From Motacilla alba alba (lineage: Eukaryota; Chordata; Aves; Passeriformes; Motacillidae): a DNA stretch of 64,000 nt. The stretch lies in NCBI RefSeq assembly GCF_015832195.1, contig NW_024037374.1, positions 4,193,331 to 4,257,330 on the forward strand, written 5' to 3'. This document shows positions 26,040 through 37,565 of the stretch, piece after piece. Every line of letters begins with the position of its first letter. Position 1 is the stretch's first letter. A program made the translations under genes and the position numbers. Under the pieces are notes generated by a model. It had not been told where the DNA came from, did no database searches, and saw nothing but the letters and a program-made list of their open reading frames with translations.

Positions 26040-26636
26040 AAATAGTGCTGACATTACTACTGTAATTTGGTATCTTTGGCTGCCAAATTTGGCAGCAAAT
26101 TGGCAGCAAATTTGGCTTTGGCTTTGCCTGCTCAGGGATGTAACACTGAATACCCTACAGAACAGGATTGCTCAGGACCCTAATGGCAGTGATAAACTTT
26201 GGGAGAGTGTATACAATGAAAAAAGGAGGAAGGGATGGAATTGGCAATTCTTACAGGGTTTGCTGACACTGTGATGCAGAGAGCTTTGTCTGGTACTGTG
26301 AAAAATACAGTGATTGAGACTGCAGGGTTTTTCATGTACCAGACTATCCTCAAGCTGCAGGACTGGTTGAACGGGTGAAGGGGTTGTTAAAAGAGCAGTT
26401 GAAAAAATGAGGAGATGGGAACCCGTCCCCATGGAGAACCCATCTCCCAGATGTGCTCCATACCCTTAACAATGGCCCACTGGAGAAATGGAAACCCCCT
26501 GGCTGTGCACGGCTGCCCCCAATTTGCAAATACAGCCATGGACAGTGAGACTTTGACTTGCTGGGCAATTGTTCTGGCTGTGATGGCCCTGGCAGGCCCT
26601 GGCACCTGAGAGGCTGCAGGGCTGGACCTTCATGCA
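26040..26636 (+). pseudogene. ERV pol remnant: integrase C-terminal part and dUTPase start (left arm)
   Basis: In one frame the segment 26318-26406 reads VFHVPDYPQAAGLVERVKGL, the conserved end of a retroviral integrase core, continuing to LLKEQLKK and a stop. After a frame change, an alanine/leucine-rich stretch (AIVLAVMALAGPG) leads to a dUTPase motif-1-like start (EAAGLDLH- in the other copies), which is cut off here at 26636. Integrase followed by dUTPase is the order known for ERV-L elements. There are stops in every frame, so nothing is functional. Confidence 0.6.
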
Positions 26637-26649
26637 GCCATCGAGAGCT

Positions 26650-26830
26650 TTGACACGGCCTGCCTCTGTGACATCACAGAGCCAGCTGTGACATCACAGG
26701 GCAGAGGCCTGACATCAGAGAGTTGGTGTGACATCAGAGACCAGCTGTGTGACATTAGAGAATGGACTGTGACCTCACAGAGCAGGCTGTGACATCACAG
26801 ATGGGCTCTGTGACATCCCAGGAGGGCTGT
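26650..26830 (+). repeat. Degenerate TGACATCA-containing tandem repeat (short array)
   Basis: Units of roughly 25-30 bases built on 'tgtgacatcacagag' repeat about seven times with drift (gacatcag, gacattag, gacctcac, gacatccc). The same family forms a longer array at 34290-34880. Confidence 0.75.
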
Positions 26831-26859
26831 GTCAGGTCACTGGGTTGGTCACTCTGCCC

Positions 26860-27020
26860 CAGCTTCCCCTCACAGTTTCTCCCAACAAGTCCAATGCTGT
26901 TCATACCCAGCGGGGTCCCTGTCCCCCTATATCCCCCTGATCCACCTGGAACTACAGCCTCCACCAAAGGGTGTTCCACAGGTCGACCCCCGAGACCGAC
27001 ATGGGGACAAAGGACCAGGG
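26860..27020 (+). repeat. Module shared with 34905-35100
   Basis: The stretch 'cttcccctcacagtttctcc', 'cagcggggtccctgtcccc', 'ccaccaaagggtgttcca' and 'gacatgggga' is repeated in the same order downstream of the longer TGACATCA array at 34905-35065. The array and this module were therefore duplicated as a unit. I do not recognise the parent element. Confidence 0.6.
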
Positions 27021-27880
27021 CTGTGTGACCAGGACATCAAGGACAAGGATTATCCAGGTCACTGTGACCTGGTTTAGGTTCCCCAGAGCTGCAAAGATGT
27101 CTGGCAGCTGGAGCAGGGTTAGGGAAGGGCCTGCAAGGTGGGGCTGGAGGGAGCTGGGCTTGTCCAGCCTGGGGCAGGGAAGACTGAGGGGCTCCTCATC
27201 CCAGCCTGGCAGTGCCAGCAAGGAGGTGATGGAGAACACAGAGCCAGGCTCTTCACTGGGGGGCCTGGTGAGAGACAAAAGCCAATGGGTGGAAGGGGAA
27301 AGAGGGGAGATCAGCCAGGATAGGAGGAGATTAAATGAGTCAGCCTAGTTTCAGCATTTCCTCAACATCAAAAGCAGCCTGAGCTCCCTTCTCCATCTAC
27401 CACTGACAGCTTTGCAAATCAGGAATTGTTCAAGCTGTTTTGCCCCTCGGTCCAGGACGAACATCCTGATACAAAAACTTAATTGTGTTTATATCTATCA
27501 CAGAACCACCTTTGTCTAAAGCTAATTTTACTATGGAAATCACTTGTGGATGGTGGACTCATTAGACGCTGCTGGAACATTGCACATAGCTCTGGGAAGA
27601 GCATGATTGTTGTTAAATTGTGTCCTGTTCAACTATGGTCTGTTGGCCATGAAGAAAAACTTTCTGTGCCTCTGACTCTCACCAGTTCCTGGCCCCTCAA
27701 AGGACACAAACCTGGCAAGTTCTGGTTCTTACTCCAGTGGTGTCACTTGAACCTCCCTCCATCCCCAGAGCAGAGCTCCCTTGTCCCAGAAAGTGCCTGG
27801 CAATGCAAGGATGAAGGAAACAGGCCAGGCTGTGCAGATCAGGAGCAGGGCACAGCCAGGGACTTGGGGTGGTTATGAGC
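27020..27880. other. No recognised gene
   Basis: Around 27060-27270 a CR1-like text occurs ('gtccagcctggggcag', 'ggagctgggcttgtcca'), probably old CR1 3' sequence. The remainder shows short frames only and no splice-bounded exon I can support. Confidence 0.4.
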
Positions 27881-28130
27881 CCAGGGCAGGACCCGGCCCT
27901 TGGCCTTGGTGAAGCTCATCCAATTGTCCTGGGCCCACGGCTCCAGGCTGCCCAGATCCCTCTGCAGAGCTTCCTGCCCTCCAGCACAGCCACACTCCCA
28001 CCCAGCTTGGGCTCACCTTGGAACTGACTGAGGGTGCCCTCAATGGCCTCGTCCAGATCAGCAGTAAAGAGATTTCACTGACCTGGGCCCAGTCCTGAGC
28101 CCTGTGGACACCCTGGATGTGACTCCATTC
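27880..28130 (-). repeat. CR1 LINE fragment
   Basis: Read in reverse it shows the typical CR1 3' part: 'ctgcccagatccctctgcag', 'ttgggctcaccttgg', 'ctgagggtgccctcaatgg', 'cctcgtccagatcagcagt' and 'gacctgggcccagtcctgag'. Confidence 0.7.
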
Positions 28131-28149
28131 CTCAGCTGCTCTGAGTGCA

Positions 28150-29440
28150 AGAGCTTGGATGAGGGAAATGGTGGGAAGGGGGTAGGGACAGAGTCTTCTT
28201 GATTGTCAGCCATGAAGGGTCTTGATTTACATATCTGTTCAAATTGGATTAGAAGGTGCTGGGGGTCAATATCAATTGGACATTGCTGATATCAACCTAT
28301 AAACAGGAAAAGAAAACTAAACAGAACAAAACAGTTTTCTCTGCATTGTTTTCAATATAGTATATTCAGTTTGCATACACCTCTGAAATCTGTCTAATTA
28401 ACCACAGAAGAATTGAAAACTTCAATTATTCCCCTGGGTTTCTCTTGTTTGGGTTATTTGAACAAGTGTTTATGAGCCTTTGTCACTGAATTCCTGAACT
28501 GAAGAGCTCAAGAAAGAAGAAGCCTCTGGAGTAGTAAAATTCATCAACAATCTCCAAGTAGCTGAGGATCCATCCCCATCAGAGCAGCAATGAACAGAAA
28601 TGGGCACAGCTTTGTGAATGCCCCAGCTTTGGCATGGGCCCTGGGCCTGGAGCAGGAGCAGCTCTGGAGGGCCCCAAGGCTGGGGCTCTTGTGCTGCCCT
28701 GGGCAGATGGGATGGCAGCAGGGGCTGCAGAGCTCTCAGCACCTCAGCCAGAGGGGAGCAGGGCAGCCAGGGAGCCTCCTTGTGCCTTGGCCAAGCACCT
28801 TCCCCCATGGTGGGGCTGAGTCCTGTGGCAGCTGCAGCTGCTGCTGTGCCCTTGCCAGGGGCTGAGGCCGTGGGGCCAGTGGCCAGAGCAGCCTGGCCTG
28901 AGCAGAGCTGTGGGGCCAGAGCCGGCTGGGCTGGGCTGGGAGAGCCCTTGGTGCTGCCCAGAGCTCAGGGCAGCTGGCAGAGCTTGCAGGGAGCTGGGCT
29001 GGGCTCAGAGAGCCGGCCCAGAAACCATCAGGGTCCATCTCAGCCTGGCTGAGCGTGCAGGGGCCAAGAAGAGCACCCCAGGGTCTGCAAGTTCTCTGTG
29101 TGGGAGCTGAGCTTGTGAGCCCTTGAGCCCTCCCAAGTGCTGGGGCTGCACCTTCAGCTCCAGAGGAGATGTGACAGATGGGAGCAGAGACAAATAATTC
29201 CTGCTGGATTCTTTCTTGTTTGCTTATGCAGGTGACCTGGATCCATAGCTAGAGGAGGTGTTTTGTGTCATATAACACTGGTAGAGTGATAAGAATAATA
29301 TTTTTAGCTGAAAATAATATTTCATGCATAATACACAATGAGTAAAAAAGAGACACATATGAACAGAAGAGCATCTGAGTTTTTCAGAGGACGGGAGACT
29401 CGTTGATGTTCCAGCAGTCAAACCTGATCAAATACTTTCC
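28150..29440. other. Gene-free stretch, GC-rich second half
   Basis: 28150-28470 is AT-rich and unremarkable. 28590-29110 is GC-rich with many CTGGGCTGGG and CAGCTGC runs, so long frames are open on several strands. These look like composition artefacts. I see no splice-bounded exon. Confidence 0.4.
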
Positions 29441-29454
29441 TCAGGGCTTCCTTG

Positions 29455-30560
29455 AGATGAGAGGTGACCACCAGAGGCCAAGGCCAGCCAGAGCTCTCTG
29501 TCCTGGCAGCTTTTGTCTGGGACAACCCTTGCATATAGGGAATTTTTCAAGGCAGTATCAATTTTGGCCGTGGGCACCTGGAAAGATGGATGCCTCCTTT
29601 TCACAGAAGAGAAAGCATGGGGCCCCAGTTCTCCAGGGGCTGATGAGAAGCAGCCCTTGACATTCCAAGATTATCTCAACCTGTCAGGTGGCCCCTGGGA
29701 GGCCAAGCCAGCCACACCTGTTCCATGTTCCCTTGGTTTCACGTCACTCTGCAGTGTCACAATGTTCTCCTTGCTTTTTAAGTGTCACAATGGTCCCTTG
29801 CTTCCATGAGGCCTCACAGTGTCACAATGGTCTCCATGGATCCAAAGGGCCCCTCAGGATCCCAATGGCCCCTTGGCTCCACGAGGCCCTGAAATGCAAC
29901 AATGGCCTCTTGGTTCCACAAGCCCTGCTGCGTCACACTGGCCCCTTGGGACCACGTGGCCCAGCAGTGCCACAAAGATGTCCTTGGTTCCACGAGGCCC
30001 CACAGTGTGACAATGGTCCCTTGGATCCATGGTACCCTGCAGTGTCACAATGGCCTCTTGGTTCCATGAGGCCCTGAAGTGTCACCATGGCTCCACAGGA
30101 AGGAAAGCACGGAGCCTCAGTGTTTCAGGGGCTGATGAATGGCAACCACCAGAGGCCAAGGCGAGCCACATCTGTCTGTCCTGGCAGCTTTCATCTGGGA
30201 GCAACGGAATCAATATCTTGGATTTCTTGTCTCAGATATAGAGAATTTTGGGAGCAGAATCCTCATTTCAACTATGAGCACCTGAATGAGAAGGCCAGTT
30301 CTTTCCCATAGGAAGGAAAGCACAGAGCCCCAGTGTTTCCAGGGCAGATTAGAGGGGACCACCAGAGGCCAAAGCAAGCCAGGCCTGTCTGTCCTGGCAG
30401 CTTTTTTCTGGGAGAAACCCTTGCATATAGGGAATTTTGGAGAAGTACCAATTTTGCCCATGGATGCCTGGGCAGGAGAGATGGTTCTTCTCCATAGAAA
30501 GCAAAGCACTGAGCCCCAGTGTTTCAGGGGCACATGACAACAGACCCTCAACATGCCGAG
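29455..30560 (+). repeat. Three diverged copies of a ~200-bp module within the minisatellite
   Basis: Copies at about 29455-29650, 30125-30320 and 30325-30545 share 'gaccaccagaggccaa', 'tgtcctggcagctttt', 'cttgcatatagggaatttt' and a final 'ccccagtgtttcaggggc'. They alternate with blocks of the 37-bp minisatellite. The parent element is not recognised. Confidence 0.65.
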
Positions 30561-31530
30561 GTCAGTTGAGCTAGTCAAGCCAAGCCAACCAGACCTGTTA
30601 CCTGTTCCCTTGGATCCATGTGGCCCTGCAGGGTCACAATGGTGCTGTCATATTGGATCCTTGGTACTATGAGGCCCCGCTGTGTCACACTGGCTCCTTT
30701 TTCCATGGGGCCCCATACTGTCACAATGTCCCCTTGCTTCCATGAGGCCTTGAAGTGTCAAAATGTTTTCCTTGGTTCCATGGAGCTGCACAATGACACA
30801 ATGGCCCCCTTGGCTCCATGAGGCTGCAGAGTGCCACAATGGCCCCTTTGGTTCTTTTGGGGTCCTCAAGATCCCAATGGCCCCTTGGCTGCATGAGGCC
30901 CACCTGTGTCACTCTGGCCCCTTGCTTCCATTGGGCCCTGTAGCATCACAATTGTCCTGCCTTGCTTCCATGAGGCCTCGCCGTGTCACAGTTGTCTCCT
31001 TGGTCCCGCAGTATCACTCTGGACCCTTGGTTCAATGGGACCCTGCAGTGTCAAAATGGTCTCCTTGGTTCCACAAGGTCCTGCAGAGTCCCTTGGTTCA
31101 ATGAGGCCTTGAAGTGTCACAGTGGTCTCCAGTATTCCATGAGGCCCTGCAATGTCACAATGAACTTTTGGTTCCATGAGTCCCACATTGTTCCATGAAT
31201 CCTTAGTTCCATGGGGCCCTGTAGTGTCACCATGGTCCCCTTGGTTCCATGGTGCCACTCAGTGCCACAATTGCCCTTTGGCCCAACAGGCCTCACAGTG
31301 ACACAATGGACTCCTTGCTTCCATGAGGCCTTGTAGTACCACAATCGACTCCTTGCTTCCGTGGGGACACAGAGTGCCACAATGGCCCTTTGGTTTCAGA
31401 AGGCCTCAAAGTGTAAAAATGGCCTCCATGGTTTCATGAGGCCATGCTGTGTCACAATGGACCTGTGGTTCCACGATGCCCCAAAGTGTCACAACAATCT
31501 CCTTGGTTCTGCACTTTAAGAATGCCCCCT
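29740..31530 (+). repeat. 37-bp-type minisatellite, left block (plus orientation)
   Basis: The degenerate unit has the form 'tgaggccctgcagtgtcaca' then 'atggtcccttggttcca'. Dozens of copies vary at many sites and are interrupted by the ~200-bp modules. The right block (36.4-39.1 kb) has the same unit in reverse complement. Confidence 0.9.
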
Positions 31531-32155
31531 TTGTCCCATAGTTATAAATAAAGTTGGTTTTCATAAGGGGGTTTATGAATTGTTCATAATGGAATTTTAT
31601 TAGGAATTGTTAATCAATGTAGTGTATTGTTGTACCTAATTTCTGTCATAAGTTACGGGGTAGTAAGTTATAGAGTTGGGTGTACTGCAGTATAAGTGTG
31701 TGTTTATTAGAAGGGGGGGCAGTGAAGACTGGGTGAAGGAATTTTCCAGAGGGTTGCCTCATGCCATGATGATATTGATTTGAACTGTGATCGGAAGGCT
31801 TGCCAGCCAATGAAGCCTCGGAATTCCAAAATGATTGGCCAGGAAAGCTCCATGCTATGGACCAACCAGCGGTCAGAAAAAGAGCCAATCATCAAGGGAA
31901 TTGAAAACACACCAATCCTGCCCGACAAGAGACTTTAAAACCCCTGGTGCTGAGCACCTGGGGGGTGTCTTTCTGTGGTACTTGGTCCAAGGAAACACCT
32001 TGTTGTGCACAACTGTTACTGTTTTCACTGGCTTGTTGCGTGGGCCCCAAGCTTACCTTGGGGCCTCGTCTCTGTTGTCCTGGAATTTAATAAACAGGCA
32101 CTTTTCTTTTCAAGACCATTGGCCTCCATTAATTTCTTTTTTTGGCCTGTTTACT
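31530..32155 (+). mobile_element. Solo LTR-like insertion within the minisatellite
   Basis: This roughly 620-bp non-repetitive segment splits the array. It has promoter-like features in order: repeated AGCCAATC/AGCCAATG boxes near 31805-31890, a TTTAAAA box near 31934, then AATAAA near 32088 followed by a T-rich stretch and 'ctgtttactaca'. The array resumes directly after it. This order (CCAAT, TATA, polyadenylation signal) is typical of a retroviral LTR. I could not fix the ends or a target-site duplication. Confidence 0.55.
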
Positions 32156-33010
32156 ACACCATGGAGCCCCAAAGTGTCAGTATTGTGCCCGTGATTCCAT
32201 GAGGCCCTGATGTGCTACAATGGCCCCTTGGTTACAATGGATTCCGAAGGGTCACAATGGACTCCGTGGTTCCACGAGGCCCTGCAATATCCCAATGGAT
32301 CCTTGGTTCCAAGGGGGCCCACAGTGTCACAGGACTGCCTTAATTTCACAAGGCCCTGCCGTGTTGTAGTGGCCCCTTGGTTCCATGAGGCAAAGCAGAA
32401 TCAGAATGACCCCTTGGTTCCATGGAGAGCCGCAGTGTCACCACAGTCCCATTGGTTCCACAGGGCCCCGCAGTGTAACAATGCACCTTTGGTTCCATGA
32501 GGTTCCTCAGCATCTCAGTGGCCCCTTGGCTCCATGTGGCCCCGCTGTGTCACAGTGGCAGGTGGTTCCATGAGGCCCCAGAGTGTCAAAATGGTCTCCT
32601 TGGTTCTGTGAAGCCTTACAGAGCCACAATGGACCCTTGGTTCCACGAGGCCTTGCAGTGTCACCATGGACTTTTGGTTCCATGAGCTTTCACACTGTCA
32701 GCAATGGTCTGAGTTCTGCAGCGTCACCATTGATCCTTTGGTCCGTGAGGTTCCATAGCATAACATGACCACCTTGATTCCAGAAGGTTCTGCAGTGTCT
32801 CAATGGACCATTGGTTCCATGCAGCCCCAAACTCTCACCATGACCCCATGGCTCCATGAGCTTCCATACTGTCAGCAAGGGTCTCCTTGGTTCCATGAGG
32901 CCTTGCTCTGATACAATGGACTTTGGGTTCCAAGAGGTTTCACTGTATCACAATGAACCCTTTGTTCCATGAGGTTCCAAGTGTCACAGCTGGCTCCTTG
33001 GTTCCGTGAG
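32156..33010 (+). repeat. 37-bp-type minisatellite, continuation after the LTR-like insertion
   Basis: The same unit resumes at 'catggagccccaaagtgtc' and runs on with more drift and more truncated units than the first stretch. Confidence 0.85.
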
Positions 33011-33012
33011 CC

Positions 33013-33330
33013 TCCGCTGTCACCAAATGTCCAAAATATCAGAATAGGACTCCTTAACACTAATTTGGTGTTTAAGAGCGCATCATTTATTCAGGTCTGA
33101 GGTCCAAGATGGGATAACTCCTAAGCTTACATGGACTACGTGGGTATTAAAATTTACCCATTTCCATAAAACCCACCCAGGTTTCCAGTTTCACTCCTTG
33201 CTTTTCCTGTCACTGCATTCTTGAGCCAGATGTCTTCTTGTCTTCCAACCATCCTTGCTGGGAAAGCAGCCCCTGCATGACTTGATCCTGTGCTAAAAGT
33301 TCCCAGGCATGGTAAAAATGGAATTAACCC
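33013..33330 (-). mobile_element. LTR 3' part with possible primer-binding site
   Basis: Read on the minus strand there is an AATAAA (complement of TTTATT near 33088), a U5-like stretch, and an end 'ttttggaca' followed by 'tttggtgacagcggagg'. That end is the arrangement of an LTR terminus and a TGG-starting primer-binding site. The minisatellite begins immediately after it, so the array may have expanded from an ERV leader. The assignment is tentative. Confidence 0.4.
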
Positions 33331-34285
33331 TTTTGGTATCAAGGCCAAGGCTTTGTGTGGCCAGGCAGAGGCAGGCAGGATGCAGAGCTGTCAGCAAAGG
33401 AAGGGCCCAGCCAGGTGGGGCAGCCGGGGGATGACAACAGCCTGCAGGGACAGAGGCGCAGGGCAGGGACACCGTGGGACAGCCTGGGCTGCACAGGGCA
33501 CAGGGATGGGCAGCAGCTGCAAGGCCCTGACAGAGCCAACTTGGGCAGCACTTGGGCCATGGCTGCTGGCCCTGGGCCTGAGGCCACGAGGGGACAAGTG
33601 ACCCTTGCAGGCCTGGGGCCTCATTGCCTCCTTGTCCCTGCTCAGCAGCCTGGCAGGGGCCGCCCCATGGTCCTGCCCTTGGCATTGCCCATCCCCACAT
33701 GCCGGCGCTCATCCCAGGAAGAGCCCTGAGCAAGGAGGGAGGGACAGGATCTGCCTGGCCAGGGGCTGGGGCTCAGGCCTTGGGCCTTTGCATTCCTGAA
33801 ACACATCCAGCTTTGCTCAGCATCAGGGACACCTTTCCCTTGCTTGTCCCCAGCTGTCATCACTGCCTCCAGTGTTCTACTCTACTTGGAACTTAGAGAC
33901 ACTTTCCCAGTCCTGTCCCTCAGTGAGACCCATTAAAAGTTGGCTCTTTGAAGAAAGTTTGGACTTGGAATCTGACTTGGAGTTCTTGAGAAGTTCTTTG
34001 AGCACACTCGGAGGGACTGGGTCTGATGCAAAGAGCACCAAAGGCCCAGAGGGTCATTAAAATCCTGGTGCTGTGTCTATGCTGCTGAGCTGGGCCGGGC
34101 TCCTGGCCCAGAGGCAGCTGCTGGCAAGGGCAGCGCCACAGAGAGACAGCTCTGGCCAGGAGCAGCTCCTGGGCACAGCCCAGCAGGGCTGGGGCACTGC
34201 CAGGGCACCTCAGGAACACGAGCAGGGCACAGACAGAGCTCACAGGGGCTCAGCACTGGCAGGGGCTGAGGGATGTCCCAGAGGG
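33330..34285. other. No recognised gene
   Basis: The stretch is GC-rich with CAGCTGC, GGGCACAG and CCTGGCC runs that keep several frames open. I saw no conserved motif and no splice-bounded exon. It may be part of an old ERV. Confidence 0.35.
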
Positions 34286-34289
34286 GGCT

Positions 34290-34880
34290 GTGTCACAGCA
34301 GCACCTCTGTGGCTGTGTCATAGAGGCACAGGGCAGCTGTGATGTCAGAAAGGGGCTGTGTGATAGCACAGAGGGGGTTGTGTGAGGTCACAGATTGGGC
34401 TATGACATGACAGAGTTTGTTGTGTGAGGTCATTGAGCAGCTACACTGTCATAGAGGGGACTGTGTGACATCACAGAGCAGGCTGTGACATCATGGCATG
34501 GCTGTATGACATCTCAGAGCAGGCTGTGAGGTCAAAGTGTGTGCTGTGACATTACAGAGGGGCAGTATGACATCACAGAGAGGGGTTTGTGACATCACTG
34601 AAGGGTTTGTGACATCAAAGAGCTGTCTGTGACATCATAGATTAGGGTGTAAGGGCATAGTGCAGACTCTGCCATCATAGATGGTGGCTCTGTGAGATCA
34701 GAGAGTGGGTTGTGACATCACCAGGTGGCTGTGAAACACCATAGAGCAGGCTGTGACATCACAGAACACGGTGACATCACAGGGTGACTTTGTGACATCA
34801 CAGAGTCCTCTGGGACTTCACAGAGCAGCTGTATGACGTCACAGGCTGACATCCCAGAGTGGGCTGTGACATCACAGGGG
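34290..34880 (+). repeat. TGACATCA-type tandem repeat (long array)
   Basis: About twenty degenerate copies of a 25-30-base unit contain 'ctgtgacatcacagagcagg'. One copy has a perfect palindromic TGACGTCA (34834-34841), the consensus site of CREB/ATF factors; the others are one base off (TGACATCA). The purpose is unknown and the array may be plain satellite DNA. Confidence 0.8.
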
Positions 34881-34904
34881 CTGTGTGAGGCTGCTGTGGA
34901 GCTC

Positions 34905-35170
34905 ACTCTGCCCCGGTTCCCCCTCACAGTTCCCCCCAGAGAAGTCCGGCGCTGCTCGTGCACAGCGGGGTCCCCTGTCCCCCCGGGTCCCCCCACCCCC
35001 AGCACCGCAGCCTCCCCCAGAGGATGTTCCATGAGATTGACCCCAGAGCCTGACACGGGGATGGGGGGCTGGGGCCATGGGGGTGGGATGGGTGGAACAG
35101 GGGCACAGGGACCCCCCGGCAGCATCCCCGTGTCCCCCAGGGCCAGAGCCTGGGCCAGGGCTCCTTCACC
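34905..35170 (+). repeat. Module shared with 26860-27020
   Basis: The same order of short blocks as at 26.9 kb occurs here ('ttccccctcacagttcccc', 'cagcggggtcccctgtcccc', 'cagaggatgttccatgagat'), longer and more GC-rich. Confidence 0.6.
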
Positions 35171-36390
35171 CCCTGTACGAATGAGGACTTGAGAGCGCTG
35201 AAAAAATCCCCAGCAAGGGATCAGCAAAAACCAGATTTAATATTAAGCAACAGCACCACAGAGTTCCTTGGCAAGAGTCACTCTGCTCCTGACTGGACAC
35301 TTCAGGCAAACCAAGGAAACAAACAGCAAAACCAAACAAAATCCAGGCAATCAAACCAGAAATGAACTGAGAACTGTCTCTCTGTGTGCATGTGTGTGTG
35401 TGTGTGTGTGTGTGCATGTGCGTGTGTGTGTGTGTGTGAGAGACAAAAGGACATTGAGGGCAAGGATAAAAGGAATATGGCCTAAAAGCGTAACAAAGCT
35501 CAAACTTAACAGGACTTAACTTCTACCTTAACCTTAACTTCTACCTTAAACCTCACAATTCAGCAAAAGAACAGCACTTAACAGTACTTAACCTAACTTA
35601 TAACCTATGACTTTGCAATTTAACAGAGGAATAACATTTAACAGTATTTAACTCAGCTTATAGCTTATATTAAACATAACAACTTAGCAAAAGAGCAACT
35701 CTTAGCAGCATTTAGCTTACACCTCATGACTTAATCTTCCTTACAGGCCTGACTGACTCAGATATCCAAGGCACTCAAACCCCTCAGAGAACAGCATTTC
35801 TGCCACATTTCCCTGAGCACAGGCACTCCTGTGTGCACACAAAGAGTCAGTGCAAGGCACCTGTGAGAAATTCCCCCGAGGGCAGGGAAATGCTCACTGG
35901 GGAGGCTTTGGCATCTCCCCATCTGGCAAAGGTTGAGCCTGGAGGAGTGGGGGGATCGGCCCAGGCTCTGTCGTTGTTTGGGAACCTCTGAGTGCAGCAA
36001 ACGGGAGAGTTCCCGGCTGGGAGAGGCCCCACTCCGAGGGAGTCGCTGGCCCAGGAGAGCTCCAAGGGGCTCCTTTGGGAGCTGTTTGCAGGGCCCCAAG
36101 AGAGGGGCTTCAGTCCCAGCAATAGTTCATCCTGGCTGCACTCGGCATCAGCAGCTTTCTTTGGCAGTGTGAGAACAGGGATGTTGTGGCACTGAGGGAA
36201 CAGAAACAGTTCCCAGGGCTGCTCCTAGGGAAACCAGGAGCTCCTTGGGCAGCAGCAGTGCCTGGGGCAGACAGTGTTTGTGATGAGCTCCAGAAAAGCT
36301 GAGCCCAGGGGCTGTTGGCCAAGGCTGAGGCCCAAGGAGCATTTCTCAGCTGGCAGGGCAGCCTGAGAAGGGGAGGGGGGAATGCAGCAG
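35170..36390. other. Gene-free stretch with (TG)n and ~60-bp AT-rich tandem units
   Basis: A (TG)n tract interrupted by CA and CG lies at about 35390-35440. From about 35540 to 35730 a degenerate ~60-base unit ('agcaaaagaacagcactta', 'acagaggaataacattta', 'agcaaaagagcaactctta') repeats three times. 35760-36390 is GC-rich without a recognised element. Confidence 0.6.
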
Positions 36391-36399
36391 CACAGGGCC

Positions 36400-37565
36400 A
36401 TGGAACCAAGGGAGCACTGTGACACTGCGGGGCCCTGTGAGACCAAGGGACCATTGTGACACTGTGGGGCCCTGTGAGACCAAGGGACCACTGTGACCCT
36501 GTGGGGCCCTGTGAAACCAAGGGACCACTGTGACCCTGTTGGGTCCTGTGAGACCAAGGGACCATTGTGACACTGCGGGGCCCTGTGAGACCAAAGGACC
36601 ATTGTGACACTGCGGGGCCCTGTGAGACCAGGGGACCATTGTGACCCTGTGGGGCCCTGTGAGACCAAAGGACCATTGTGACACTGCGGGGCCCTGTGAG
36701 ACCAAGGGACCATTGTGACACTGCGGGGCCCTGTGAGACCAAGGGACCATTGTGACTCTGTGGGGCCCTGTGAGGCCAAGGGACCATTGTGACACTTTGG
36801 GGCCCTGTGAGACCAAGGGACCACCATTGTGACCCTGTGGGGCCCTGTGAGACCAAGGGACCATTGTGACCCTGTGGGGTCCTGTGAGACCAAGGGACCA
36901 CTGTGACACTGTGGGACCTCATGGAATCATGAAGACCACTGTGACATTGCTGGGCCTCATGGAACCAAGGGGACTGTACTGACGCTGTGTGGCTCCATGG
37001 AAGGTAGGGAACACTGAGACACTGTGAGGCCCCATCAAACCAAGGGTCCATTGTGACACCACAGGGCCTCATGGAACCATGGAGACCATTATGATGCTTT
37101 GGGGGTGTCATGGAACCAAGGGGCCATTGTGACACTGCAAGCTCCTATGGAGCCAAAGGTCCGTTGTGAGACTTGCCTTGTGGAACCATGGAGAGACTAT
37201 TAAGACACTTCACAGCCTCATGGAACCAAAGGTCCATGGTGACAATGCAGAGCCTGATGTAATCCATGGTCCATTGTGACACTGGGCAACCAAAGGAGAC
37301 CAGTGTGACACTGCAGGGCTTCATGGAACCAAGGGGCCACTGTGACACTGTGGAACCCCATGGAACCAAGGGTTCATTGTGACACTGCAGGGCTGCATGG
37401 AACCAAAGCTCCAGGGTGACACACAGGGGCCTCCTGTCATCTATGGTCCATTGTGACACTGTGGAGCCAAAGGAGACCATTGTTACACGAGAAACCCCCA
37501 TGGTCCAAAGGTCCATTGTGACATTGAGGGGCCTCATGTCATCAGTGGTTCATTGTGTCACTGGG
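36400..37565 (-). repeat. 37-bp minisatellite, right block (minus orientation)
   Basis: The unit is well preserved at 36420-36900: 'gacactgcggggccctgtga' plus 'gaccaagggaccattgt' makes 37 bases, repeated with few changes about 13 times; more degenerate copies follow. Because 37 is not a multiple of three, each unit shifts the frame by one, so the translated sequence has a 37-residue period and all three minus-strand frames stay open (36110-37135, 36225-36893 and 36346-36909). These frames are by-products, not supported genes. Confidence 0.92.

Larger units (their letters stand above)
21556..26636 (+). repeat. Left arm of a ~5-kb inverted duplication
   Basis: The sequence is matched, reversed, by 41437-46600. 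Corresponding positions add up to about 68.1 kb throughout (21600 with 46550; 24000 with 44140; 26500 with 41590), so the arms are collinear over their whole length with small indels. Translating the same 148-codon stretch in both arms (25149-25595 and 42525-42971) gives only three residue differences, so the duplication is recent or kept similar by gene conversion. The arm holds a PIM-like pseudogene, a (CAG)20 tract, CR1-like sequence, an AT-rich microsatellite and ERV pol remnants. Confidence 0.9.
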
